Positions 26,628 through 38,095 of a DNA stretch of 64,000 nucleotides are shown one piece after another. Within the stretch, counting starts at the first letter, position 1. Each line of letters opens with the position of its first letter. Source of the DNA: Porodaedalea pini (lineage: Eukaryota > Basidiomycota > Agaricomycetes > Hymenochaetales > Hymenochaetaceae); assembly GCA_002794775.1 (NCBI GenBank), contig NBAY01000021.1, positions 62,001-126,000 on the forward strand. Reading direction: 5' to 3'. The translations under genes and the position numbers were made by a program. The notes beneath the pieces are model-generated. The model was not told where the DNA came from. It was given only the letters and a program-made list of their open reading frames with translations, and searched no databases.

Positions 26628-27471
26628 TGTAGGGGTGCAGACTCTTCTGATCTGAAGGGTGATTCGGACTACAGCTCATGATCGACCCAAGGGGGACTGT
26701 GGTGACTCGGTATACTGAGAGGGACAACCTAAGTAGAGCGAGGTTCGAGATATGAAGACTTGGCAATATGGATACCTGTGGGATTCTGGTTGGACCAAGA
26801 CTCAGGTGGGTAGAATCAGCACTTATGGCAGTGGCCGAGGGTGTTTGGTGATTGGGTGGTGGAGTTCTGAGAGTCGGTGACAGAGTCGATGTATACTGTT
26901 TTCAGAATGAGAGTTGGGCGAGTAGTGCATAGTAATGCATGTAGTAGATTGTGGTCTAGAGGTGGAGAGGGAACTGTCTGTCTCTGTACTTGTCTCATTT
27001 CTCCCTATCTCTCTTTGTTTGTCTATGTCTCTCTACAAACTACTGCAAATTTATACTAAACTGAAGCAGAGAAAGCGGTGCGAGACTCAGCCGAGTCTGT
27101 GTGAACAGATGTGAAGGTGAGTCAGTGATCAGCCTGTGCATATCACGCAGCCGATTGTCATGGAGTGATGTTGTAGTGCCCAACCTGCTCTCTCATCTCC
27201 CACCACTGCACACCCGTATCCCACGTCCTTGTCCTACTTGCCTAATTTCTTCCACCTGTGCCCATGAGAGTCATTTGTCCATGTGCTGATCGAGTTCATA
27301 TGACATCCATCTGTCCGATTGTGTCCATACCAAGAATTATAATAAAGAGTCAGCCACTGATTATGAATGAATAAATGGTAATGTTCGGCGGCCGGTAAAG
27401 GGAGTCAAAGGAGTAGTGTAAGTGAAGGGAGAAAGACTCAGCCGGTGCGTAGGCAATGGTTAATCGCTACA
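26628..27471 (-). repeat. Gypsy 5' LTR (right copy)
   Basis: 844 bp with TG...CA termini, collinear with 10744-11587. CpG-derived differences go both ways, so both copies have decayed independently since insertion. Confidence 0.93.
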
Positions 27472-28830
27472 ACACCAGAAAAACTTATTTCTAGTCCAGC
27501 TCATGTTTATAAAATCCTTATAAACCCATTAGATGAGCACTGAGTACATTCTGTTTCTGTAGGCCCAGTTTTGGCTTCAGGGAAGTTGATAGTGTCTGAT
27601 TATATACAGCACACTTTCCTGTTCTTCTCTGATGCATGGATTAAAACCACAAGGCTGAAATACATTCAATTCTAATCTGATATATTTGTGATGATTTTAC
27701 AAACATAAACTGGGGTGGGAATAAGTTTTTCTAGTAAGCAGGAGGCAAGAGGGAATTTGTTGATTCTGTTACAGGAAATTGCTACTTTAGGAAGGATCAA
27801 TGTGAAGCATACTTTGGTTTGATATAGGAAGATAGGAGTACTTCATTGAAAACTAGATAGATCTTCTTCCATGTGTGTGAAAGCTTAAGTTTATATGCTG
27901 ATCTGCTGACCTTTGGAAGGCACCTAGGTAGTGCTATCACTTGAGCCCATAAGACAGATGGGACAAAATGATCTTTGTTGCTGTCAAAGACTAGAAACAC
28001 ATACAAAAAATAGTCTACTCACCTTTGTTGCTGTCAGGCAACAAGGTGTTAGAAAGGGTTCAAATAGGAAGGATTATATAATAGGAACTGTACAGTACCA
28101 GTCTAAAAGGAATCCATTGAGAATTACTATCAGAATACATAAATCACTGGCACATACATGCCAGACTATCACTCAAATCAGTGCAAGTATGTAGGAGCTT
28201 CAGATGGGTCAGAGAGTGAAGGGGATATGGAAAGGATATGAATGGAATATAATGTGCCATGTGTTACAGGAAATTGCTACTTTAAGAAGAAGGATCAACA
28301 GGATCTTCAGAAGTGACTGAATCTATTGAACCATGGAAGCACCCATAACAATCCATAACAAAGCCAGGAAGAGAGCACAAGAAGAATACAGAACAGCATG
28401 GCCACACAGAAGTGACAAGATGCACCTACCAGAATCAATGGAGCTGTGCAACTGTTAGGCAGAGCTTGGGGACAACTCAAGCAAGGTGGCCCTCACTAAT
28501 GTTGATGCTGGGAATATGCTGTAACTCAAGTGGAGACTCAGGACACATCTTTCTCAGGTCTAGGTCATCGCAGAGGTAAGAGGATTCACACAGAACTATG
28601 CTAATACATGAGGGGTGTGGTCTCACCTAGGTCATCATGGAGGTAAGAGGAAAAGCAGAACAGGTGTTCATGCAATTTCTGCTTTCCTTTTAAGTGCAGG
28701 ACCTGTGAGATCATGTTATCTAAGAACTATGTAGTTTATGTTATTAGTGTCTTGGTGCATCATGAGAGTTCATGAAGATTGTGGGAGTTAATGATTATGT
28801 GAGTGTGGGAATGATTGAACAAGAACAATT
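27472..28830. other. Decayed inverted-repeat DNA right of the Gypsy element
   Basis: Continuation of the fold-back split by the Gypsy insertion: CAGAAAAACTTATT at 27476 pairs with AATAAGTTTTTCT near 27723. A direct repeat of about 35 bp (27767-27800 and 28262-28298, starting TGTTACAGGAAATTGCTAC) brackets a 460-bp block beginning TGTGAAGC and ending GTGCCA, which could be a solo-LTR-like insertion. Part of this block (27905-28245) matches 31965-32278 reversed. No CG is seen in 28201-28560 and no gene is recognised. Confidence 0.5.
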
Positions 28831-28831
28831 A

Positions 28832-29909
28832 CTGCCCTTTTCAGAAGTATTGTCACACATGATTTCACTGATTTTTGTGCCACAAGAGCCTTAAAACACA
28901 AGCATTTTCATATCTCAACCAAAAGTTGACCTTTTTGTGTCATCTAAGTTGCTAAATTCATTTTTTTAATCTCATCTTTCATATTTCAACAAGAGTGATA
29001 AGAAATAGTCAAAATTTGAGTCCAAAATAGTGAAAATGCTGTTTTGGAACCCATTTCCCTTGTTCATTTTTTCCTGCACTCAGATTTCACTGTACAGTGC
29101 TCCAGACCAGCACAGAATTCCAGAATTAGTCTATTCTGAATTTACAGACTGATTTTGAGATGTATTGTGAGGTAGATGTGCTGAATTAGTGCATGCCTAA
29201 AACACACAAATCCTCTCTGTTTCTGCAAGCCCCCCAGCCCCCAGGAAAAATTCTTCTCAACTAAGTTCATGCATATAAATTCATTCAAAGTGTATTAGAA
29301 GAGATTTGAGCAGCATCCAGGGCTCTAGCATCAACCAGTGAGCTGAATTGAGTACCAGATTCTGACTGTATGCACTATTCTTGTGAACATATCCCTGATT
29401 CATGAAGCAAGCCTGTATCCATGGATGCTGCTCAAATCTCTTCTAATACACTTTGAATGAATTTATATGCATGAACTTAGTTGAGAAGAATTTTTCCTGG
29501 GGGCTGGGGGGCTTGCAGAAACAGAGAGGATTTGTGTGTTTTAGGCATGCACTAATTCAGCACATCTACCTCACAATACATCTCAAAATCAGTCTGTAAA
29601 TTCAGAATAGACTAATTCTGGAATTCTGTGCTGGTCTGGAGCACTGTACAGTGAAATCTGAGTGCAGGAAAAAATGAACAAGGGAAATGGGTTCCAAAAC
29701 AGCATTTTCACTATTTTGGACTCAAATTTTGACTATTTCTTATCACTCTTGTTGAAATATGAAAGATGAGATTAAAAAAATGAATTTAGCAACTTAGATG
29801 ACACAAAAAGGTCAACTTTTGGTTGAGATATGAAAATGCTTGTGTTTTAAGGCTCTTGTGGCACAAAAATCAGTGAAATCATGTGTGACAATACTTCTGA
29901 AAAGGGCAG
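28832..29909. mobile_element. Perfect fold-back element, 1,078 bp, TA target site
   Basis: Two arms of about 488 bp (28832-29319 and 29422-29909) are exact reverse complements wherever I compared them, with a 102-bp spacer. TA flanks both ends (28830-28831 and 29910-29911), and the termini read CTGCCCTTTTCAGAAGTATT inward. This points to a Tc1/mariner-type non-autonomous element shaped as one long hairpin. There is no ORF. Perfect arms inside otherwise decayed DNA imply recent insertion, arm homogenisation or an assembly effect. Confidence 0.82.
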
Positions 29910-29911
29910 TA

Positions 29912-32900
29912 AATATAATGAAAAGGAATGAATAAATAATGGAAATAGTAAAAGGAGAAATGAAATAAAAGGGAAAAGTTCAAGTCCTGACAGCAACTTC
30001 TGTTGGGAACTTTACCACTATTCATAGTTGGCACATGAGTAGATCTTTCTCTGAGTGCTAGAAGTGATATTAGTACAGAACACAATATGCATTGCTTCAC
30101 AGCACAGACTACCTCAGTGATCAACAACAAGAACTTGTTATGCAGGGAAAGATGAGTATTGCATACATGCATGAACTCAAGTGGTGGCTTGCAGATGAAC
30201 AGTTATATGCAGCACTCACTGGGCTTACTATATGGATCACACAAGGGAAACACCAGAGGATATGTGGACACTGAGCAATTCTCTTCAACTAGCCAATCAT
30301 CACTTGAGGAACATTGGGCAAAGCATACAATACACTGTGGGAACTCAGAGATGAAACCCTTGATGATCTTATCACAATGTGGTGACAGGGCTTCAACATG
30401 TATATTGTAATCAACTACCATGTGTCAGGACTCGAACTTTTCCCTTTTATTCTATTTTCTCTTTTACCATTTCCTTCCTTTTAATCATCCCTTTTCATTA
30501 TAATTAACCATCCTTTCAATCATTTCCCACACTCCCTCACACCTGACCTTCATTCATTCCATTCTGATTGTTTATGTAATCTTAGATAATATAGTCTCAC
30601 AGTCATTGCTATAAGAGGGACCAGGAATTGCATGAACTCCTTGTTCTGCTTTTCCTCTTACCTCCACAATAACCTAGGTGAGACTTGTCCCTCCTGTACT
30701 AGTGTATATTGTATTAATCCTCTTACCTCTATGACAACCTAGTCTGAGTATAGTGTATCCTGAGTCTCTACTCAAGTATAGCACATCCCACACAACAGTC
30801 AGCCAAGGCCTGCCCTGTTTGAGCATCTCCTGAACTCCCACCTAGCACCATACCACAGACATGTACTATGAAGTACAGCTCAAAGTTGTGATTGGCATAG
30901 AAGTAGTATCAAGTAAAGTACTCTTGACAGCAGGATACACACAAGTCTATGAGGAATGTTTAACAGCAGCAACTCAGCTGATTGACAACAGGGGTGACAA
31001 GAGAAGCCCAATACTAGTTCAGCTTCAGACAAGCACAGAATCATCTATGGATCAGCTAATAGACAAATCACTGTCCTGAGAATAGTGATGACCTGAAATT
31101 ATCAGTATGGGTGCCAATAGGTGTTACCAGCCTGGAAAATGCTGAGGCTTGGATCATGGGATAGCTTAGAAGCATCTAGAATGGAGTGGAGCTAAGTGAG
31201 CAGCAGCAGAAGCCAATGGGATCAGCAGGCTGTGCTGCAAATTGTGAGAGAACCTCATGGATGGTTCTCAAAGATTTATTTGCAGAAACACTGATGTCAT
31301 GATGACCTCACTGTAGAGCAAACTGATGTCACTGTAGAGCAGACTAACATCACTGTGGAGCAACATGATGCATTGTTAGAGTGCATAGTCCATGCACAGG
31401 TGTGGAGTGCCATTAGTGCCCAAGATACTTATTAAAGCAAAGAAGTTAGGTTACAGTTTTGAAGTAAGGTTAGAATACTCAGAAGTCTATATAAGGCAAG
31501 CAGGAACACCCTTTGTTTCCTCAGCAAAATTCTTTTGTCCTTGTTACTACTTCAATACTAGTTCAGCTAGAGCCTACAGCTTCCTGCTATTATTGTTATT
31601 CTCCTGCTAGACCAAATACTTATCACTATCACCCCCCCCATCAACTATTGCTAAGCACTCATCTCCAAGTATTTGAGAAGGTGGTCAACTAGTTCCAGTG
31701 TGTTAATCAGGCTTAGTCACCCTTGATCAGCACTGGTCCTAACACCATGCTCCAAAGGTCCAGAGGCTATGCTTGTAAGCCTGCCAGAGTGTTCTTACCA
31801 CATCTGACATGTCACCAACTGTCTGGACACTGTGTCATGACTCCAAGGTGCCAAGTGGCCAATATTCTGAGATGCACAAACTCTAGAAGGCCACTGTATA
31901 GCCATACTGCAACTGCACCAAGTCCAAGCCTGAAACTTGGTGGCAGCATAGTCTCCAGACCTTCAGAGCAGGGCATGTCATACTCTATTCATATCCTTTT
32001 CATATTCCCTTCACTTCCCAACCCATCTGAAGCTCATATGCACTCACACCAAGTTGAGTGATCCTTTGGCATGAGTATGCCAAAGATTTACATATTCCAA
32101 GAGTAATTCTCAACAGATTCCTTTCGGACTGGTACTGTATAGTTCATATTATATAATCCTTTCTATTTGAACCCTTTCTGACACCTTTGTTGCCTTAGTC
32201 TCTCTGACAGCAGCAAAGATTATTTTGTCCCATCTGTCTTGTGGGCTCAAGTGTCAGCACTACCTAGGTGCCTTCCAATGCTGCCATCAAGTTTTGGACT
32301 CAGACTCAGTGCAATCATGGTACAGCTGCATAGTGGCCTTCTGGAGTTTGGCATCTCAGAATATTGGCAGCTTGGTACCTCAGAGTCATGTCATGATGTC
32401 TAGATGGCTGGCATCACATCAGACATGGCAAGAACACTCTGGCATACTTACACCCTATGAGGTACAGGATGCTTCAAGGTGCCTATAAAGTGAGACCATT
32501 TCTTTTTGATTACATAGCTACTTCAAAGTGATAAAGGAATACAATCCAGTTATTGTCATTTGCATCAAGCTTCAGAATTGATGGAGACAAGACAACAAAC
32601 AATGTATTCAACATTTTAGAAAGTACAGATTGTTGAACAATGAGGTAAATTGGAGTTTTACAGTGTCTAACTCAAGGCTCATTACCTAAAAGGAGGTGAG
32701 ATGGCAGCACAAAGAATTACTATCACAATAGTAAGTAACTACAGGTAAATAGAGCATAAATGGTGTACAGTAAGATAATAGTAATAGAAACAGACACTCA
32801 CTTCAGTGGTTTGCATGGATGTAAACATCTGAGATGATTTTACAATATAATACAAGCATTTATAGTACTTTGGACTCTCAATGAGCCACTGCATGTTTCA

Positions 32901-33000
32901 GATAATGAAAGTCAAGTGAAAATAAATGAGACATAAAATAACCAATAGTCATATTGTCCACAATGTCACCTGTCATATTTCCACACATCATACTTGTTTT
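29912..33000. other. Nested, decayed inverted repeats and CpG-poor DNA
   Basis: The block about 30440-30790 matches 28500-28840 reversed (shared GCTTTTCCTCTTACCTCCA and CTAGGTGAGAC), and 31965-32278 matches 27905-28245 reversed. Together they look like a large worn palindrome with insertions. A 72-codon frame at 30861-31079 (plus) has an orderly composition but no family I recognise. A short tandem array lies at 31300-31363. No other gene is seen. Confidence 0.5.
31300..31363. repeat. Short tandem repeat, three units of about 21 bp
   Basis: Three copies of a unit around CACTGTAGAGCA (third copy CACTGTGGAGCA) follow each other in CpG-free DNA. Confidence 0.7.
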
Positions 33001-33425
33001 GTTCATTCCATGTGGAGCGAGCACCGATCTTCCGTGCCTTGCAAGTGTGAGATTTGCATCTCAACTCGGGTACCTAGAGTTTCGAGGCACCAAGTCTTAG
33101 GACGGTGAGTCACTTGCTGTTGCCGACTCAGGGTGCCGCTGGCTTACTTATTACAACAGGTGGGTGAACATGCAGAGGCAACCGCGTCTCAGATACCCAA
33201 GTACCTAGTGCACTCCCGCTGGACTCCATGTCTGCTTATAGAAATATCTTGTCCATTTCACCATTTTAAAAGTGTCGAGATGTTGCCATCTCACGTCTGA
33301 AGGATACCAGCTTTGTTGTAGTCACTTTGCTCTATCATACAGCTTGCAGTGGAGGTGCCACCATCAATTAGTTGTCACATGATAGGTGGCCTTGCTCTAC
33401 AAGATACACTTACTTAAACATTGAT
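33001..33425. other. Gene-free boundary between the two compartments
   Basis: CG dinucleotides return abruptly near 33015. No gene recognised. This is probably 3'-flanking DNA of the kinase gene that ends at 33426. Confidence 0.5.
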
Positions 33426-36400
33426 TTAATACAGGGGATTGCTCTTAAAGTCTGGTCCATCGATCGTCTGATCTCTAGAAAGGAAAGAGCGCACTTTCAG
33501 CAATGCATCCACTGCCGTTAACCGAAGTGTTGGCTCCTCCATCCAGCAGTGCCTCATTAACTTCCAATGCCGGTCATCATGTAGGCTTTCTGGGCGTCTC
33601 TGAATTTTGGATCGGTGGTGGATACGATATTCAAATGAGCCGGGTCCTTCCCATGGATACTTCCCAGTGAGCACCTTAAATATTCTTTTATGAAAATATT
33701 ATGCCAACTATTTGATAAAGCACGCACCTCAAGAAACAGGGAACCGTAGGCATACATGTCGCTATGAGGGGTGACCGGTATATCACTCGCAGGTTTACCT
33801 CTATGCAAATCTATGAGCTCTGGAGCCTGCCACCGCCAATTTCCCGACGGCTTCTTAGTTCCCAGATTTTCACCGCCATCCAGAATGCGCGATATGCCAA
33901 AATCATGTAAGTATGCCCTTCCGTCCTTTACGAGGACATTGTCCTATATCCCAGAGCTTGTTATTTGATGTATAGTAAATGTCTATCAGTGACGCACCCC
34001 TTTCAAATCCCCGTGTACGAATTCGACATCATGATGGCCGTGCACTAGTTTGTTGTGAGTTCAAGCGAAAAAAAGCAGTGATGATTTAGCCTGACTGTAA
34101 GCAAGTGCAGAAGCGATGTCATGCAGCTTGGGAAATCTTGTTAAGGATACCTCCCGTACGAATGCTTAGAGACACTTACAAATACAAGTTTTTCACGAAG
34201 CGAGGTTTCGGGACGGTGTACAATGTAGTGGTGAAGATCCCCATCATCCATCCATGGCGAAACGAGAAGTGGGTAGTTCGGAAAATTATTGTCGTAGTTG
34301 CTCCAAAGACCAATTAGAGGAAGGATGGACTCGTGCCTTAGGACAATCCACGTTTCTAACTCTCTTATAATGCGCTGCATATTCATAAGGAAAGGGGTCA
34401 TTGAATCAAGAGAAGCACATGTTTTCAACGTGCACATACCACACATGCTCTTTCTTCGGAGAGGTCTGGAGGTAGCCGGATTTTCTTCACAGCTACCTAA
34501 GTTGCCAGTAAGATATAGCATTAGTATGGTACCAATGTAGACCCTTCTTACCTTTTCGCAGCGAAAACTCCTGGTTTTCTCCTTTCTGTACGTATCAACT
34601 TCTACAGTGTACTGATAGTTGCCAATGTTAGTTTTCCGCTTCCCACAATTTCAAAAATGAAGAACAAACGCTTTTAGGAGCAAGCAATTCTGTTTTATAG
34701 ACCTTGCCATAACTTCCTAGTATTGTGGACTGTCCTTTTTCCGGAGCTTTATCAAATATTATTTTGCCGTGGTATGCCTGAGTTATTTCTGTGGTTCAAG
34801 GCTCAATAATGAGTCAGCATCAGAGTAATATATTAGACATACTCGATCCAATGGTAGCAAACGAGATCCCCTCTCGTTCGCATAATGTCTTCGAATCGGT
34901 GGCATCGTTATTGCAACGAAAAATCCCTGCCCGATGATGTAACAGTCGCTCCTGTGTTGCGACTCTATGAATGCTGCCTGGAAGTCACCAATGCAGAGAA
35001 CTTGTCGTGACTCTTGCATATTCTGCTAAGATAATTAAAGCTTACCTGAATTAAGTCTCGCCTTATAGCTGGCAACGTAAGAGTCGTAGAAGTCGTCCAG
35101 GCCCTACAAATGTGCTAAGTGAGGTGGTGTAGGAGTTCTCGGGTGGAACTCAATGATACTTTTAGTGAGTTCATCCAGTGTTGTCGCCAGCTATGGAGTT
35201 CTTGGTCTCCCTCAACGGACCGTAAATCGTTTGGCAACTCGGAGACGATTTGAGAAATGCGCTGCACAGACCTGGAAGGCAGTTTAAGACGATGCAGAGA
35301 CGATTTGAACAGCGATGAAACAAAACTTACAGTGCTGCGAAGTAAGATAAGCCGCTGGCTGCAATAACTGTATGAGGAAATTTACTGCATTGCAATAAAC
35401 TTCTTTCAAACATGTTCGCTACGCTTGGTACCAAGCAGCCAATCTCCTCAGGGATGCAGATTTCTCCCGACGGATCTGCCTAAATCGGGAAGTAAACTTT
35501 CATGAATAATCGTGTTGAAGCAGACCATACCAAGAAGAATTCACCTTGAGTTTCTGCATTCGCTCGAGCATTGTCACAATCTTTTTGCTGAAGATGTACA
35601 GCACCTGGCTCTGCTGATAAACGGTCTCTATACCATACAGTCTTCAGCCGAATTGTCATTGCACTATTAGAATTCATCTACCCACGAAGCGAGTATCCAT
35701 GATAAATCTTGCGTTGCTCTGCTAAACATGAAGATATAATGAGACCAGATTAGAGCAGATCGACTGTTTCAATCACCTTTGCTTTTATTGCGAAGATGTT
35801 GCAGAGCAGCTTCTGCAATGGGATCTTTGTCTATGAAGACAGGAAAACGAGCGTAGAAAGCACATTGATAGCTATTACAATACAATTCACGCCTCTGGGT
35901 AACTGCCTGCGATCTTTATTAGGTAGATGCGCTGAGAATAGAGATATGAGGCCTACCGTAATAAGATCTTTCAATTCATAAATGTTCCGTCGAATCTTGA
36001 GATACTCGGGCTCAGGCTCATCTGAAAAACTCGATTCTTCTGAAGGAAATGGTGACGTGGACTTCGTGTTTCTCTGAAATCCAAGATACAATAGAACTTT
36101 GTGCCAGATAGTATGCCCGACGTGGCCTACAGAGTCTGCAAAAGCATAATTTGCCAAATAAGTCGGAAGTGCCTTTCTTTTAAAGTCAATACTTGCAAGA
36201 GTTATCTCAGATGATTTTGCAGCTCGAAACTGTAAGTGACTACTCACACTTCGAGCATTTCGTCGAAAAGCAGACTAATTTCATCGGGCTCTGCCGAGTC
36301 AAAATCAACTGGCAGCGAAGAATTGTCGTCCTCTGCGATAATGCTTGGTCCGAGAAGACCACACTGTCGTCGTTTGCAAATCGTCCACGCTAGTGTGTCA

Positions 36401-36591
36401 CAGCCAGACTGTAGTTCTTCTAGCATGGATTTGGGCTGTAAAGGAAATAAGTGAGCTGGCGCCCATGTCAAGTGACGTACATGCAATGCACGAACATTTT
36501 GGGCGTTGCGCAGAACGAGCTTTGATAACAGCATGGACGTAGGTATGCAAAGTACAGGAATGAGGGTTGCGTTCAACGCATCGTTCCACAA
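33426..36591 (-). CDS. TKL-like protein kinase with helical N-terminal region
   Basis: Multi-exon minus-strand gene; the model is approximate. The catalytic part, 5' to 3': glycine loop GSYGKVYK (near 34705), VAVKKI with the ATP lysine (near 34495), RIIRELETWIVLRHESILPLIG, hinge SPWMDDGDL, catalytic loop HGDLKG split by a 54-bp intron from DNVLV (near 33960), HDFGISR (near 33900), the APE-like QAPELIDL, and the C-lobe ending SFLSRDQTIDGPDFKSNPLY. The catalytic loop has HGD in place of HRD, and the aspartate is kept. The long N-terminal half (34.8-36.6 kb) is split by many small introns and is mostly helical, of a kind seen on mushroom TKL kinases. The 5' start is unsettled; coding-like sequence continues toward the fold-back at 36720. 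A regulatory or cell-death role is only an analogy. Confidence 0.75.
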
Positions 36592-36719
36592 TATATTAGT
36601 TCAGCTCAGGGTTTGCCTTGACAACCTTATAGTACAGGTTGACAGCATTTTGATAAACAGAACCGTCATGGCAGGGCCCTGGGAACAACGTGGAAATTCA
36701 AATTCTGAGAGGAAAATTA

Positions 36720-37568
36720 CAGCCATTTTCATAAGTCCTGCGACACGTGCATGTCACGTGAAGTGAGCCGCGTCAGAGCCAAAGTGTCGAAGAATTAGAA
36801 TGAATGCCTATTTTCTCTGTCAATTCTGCACAGTACCTGCTCATTAAGTACTCAAAAAAAAGGCACAGTTCTCAGGAGAATAAATATGTAAAATAGGGAG
36901 CAATAAATTGACTGTGTAGGCAGGTGGAGATCAAACAAGTGCAGCTGGTCTGTTCTCTCACCCATTTCCACTGAGATTCAAAAATTATGGCTCCCCTACA
37001 TCTATCTATAAAATTCTTTCCTGTGTCTGTAAATTAAGTATATGACTATACCAACATCTCCTGCAAGTTTGAAGCCAATCCATTCAGTATTCATGGTCCA
37101 GCAGCAAGATTTGTGTTCTACTCTGTAAGACCTGTTGTGAGAAAAGGAGGGTGGAAAGAGCTTGAAGTGGAACACAAATCTTGCTGCTGGACCATGAATA
37201 CTGAATGGATTGGCTTCAAACTTGCAGGAGATGTTGGTATAGTCATATACTTAATTTACAGACACAGGAAAGAATTTTATAGATAGATGTAGGGGAGCCA
37301 TAATTTTTGAATCTCAGTGGAAATGGGTGAGAGAACAGACCAGCTGCACTTGTTTGATCTCCACCTGCCTACACAGTCAATTTATTGCTCCCTATTTTAC
37401 ATATTTCTGCTCCTGAGAACCATGCCTTTTTTTTGAGTACTTAATGAGCGGGTACTGTGCAGAATTTACAGAGAAAATAGGCATTCATTCTAATTTTTCG
37501 ACATTTTGGCTCTGATGCGGCTCACTTCACGTGACATGCACGTGTCGCAGGACTTATGAAAATGGCTG
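36720..37568. mobile_element. Fold-back element, 849 bp, TA target site, slightly diverged arms
   Basis: Arms of 399 bp (36720-37118 and 37170-37568) around a 51-bp spacer. The termini read CAGCCATTTTCATAAGTCC inward and TA flanks both ends (36718-36719 and 37569-37570), as for Tc1/mariner. The arms differ at a handful of sites, several of them CpG decay (GCACAG against GCATGG, TGCTC against CGCTC, CCGCGTC against CCGCATC). Non-coding. It sits between the two TKL-like genes. Confidence 0.85.
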
Positions 37569-37586
37569 TAAGTCCGCGGCGACCTG

Positions 37587-37992
37587 TCAACTACTCCAGA
37601 CAACATGATACTCGCCCACATACTTGCTTAGAGCTTGAGCGGCATAGCCACTGAGAACGAAGATAGCTCCATAAATGATGTAAACCAAAAGAGGAAAGAG
37701 AACAAGGCCAGCTCCCTCCGACGGAAGGGCACCTCATGCCCAGCACAAGTGGATGGGAGGTCGGATCGCACGCATGCGCACAACCATTGGTTCAGGTCGT
37801 CGCACATACGAGGTAGCACACCCTCACTGAACACATCATGCAACTACGAATGCCATACGACATGGTATGCATTGCATCGTTGGCATAGGGCACAACGTCT
37901 GATGGCGCTTCTCGGAAGTATCTGCCGCAAAACATAAACAATGTAATGTAATCATTTCTTTTACAATAAACCACATAGAATGGAAGGTGCAT
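37587..37992 (-). CDS. Possible membrane-protein C-terminus (hypothetical)
   Basis: A minus-strand frame ending at the TGA at 37587-37589 reads LVLFPLLVYIIYGAIFVLSG and then YAAQALSKYVGEYHVVW, a convincing membrane helix with a short polar tail. A plausible upstream exon (about 37850-37990) encodes YFREAPSDVVPYANDAMH, joined by an intron ending in CATGAG. The stop lies 19 bp from the end of the fold-back element. I cannot name the protein; it may be a remnant. Confidence 0.3.
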
Positions 37993-38095
37993 TGATAAGT
38001 CGAGCTACATGCTGTGGAAATGAACATCGACCCATATAAGCAAGACGAATCTTTGCGCACAGAAGTGACAGAACTCTTCTAGGGGCACTATCGAA

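Larger units (their letters stand above)
10744..27471 (-). mobile_element. Gypsy-type LTR retrotransposon, 16.7 kb, CpG-decayed
   Basis: Two 844-bp direct LTRs (10744-11587 and 26628-27471) begin TGTAGGGG and end GCTACA. Coding is on the minus strand, so the right LTR is the 5' one. The order is gag, protease, RT, RNase H, integrase, then about 8 kb before the 3' LTR, which is far longer than usual. A candidate primer site reading TGGAGCCCACCACGAG lies next to the 5' LTR (plus coordinates 26609-26624). The direct repeat ACAC flanks the ends and may be part of a 5-bp target duplication. Gag-pol is broken by many in-frame TGA codons. A CpG-rich insertion and extra ORFs lie in the 3' region. Confidence 0.92.

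Noticed and set aside
27801..28259. Solo LTR (TG...CA, 459 bp)
   Set aside because: The ends fit, but the flanking repeats are about 35 bp, far longer than a target duplication, and the partner copy at 31965-32278 lacks matching ends, so it is noted only as a possibility.
37635..37937. Plus-strand 100-codon ORF beside the fold-back element
   Set aside because: Composition is irregular, and the opposite strand shows a more convincing membrane segment with plausible splice sites.
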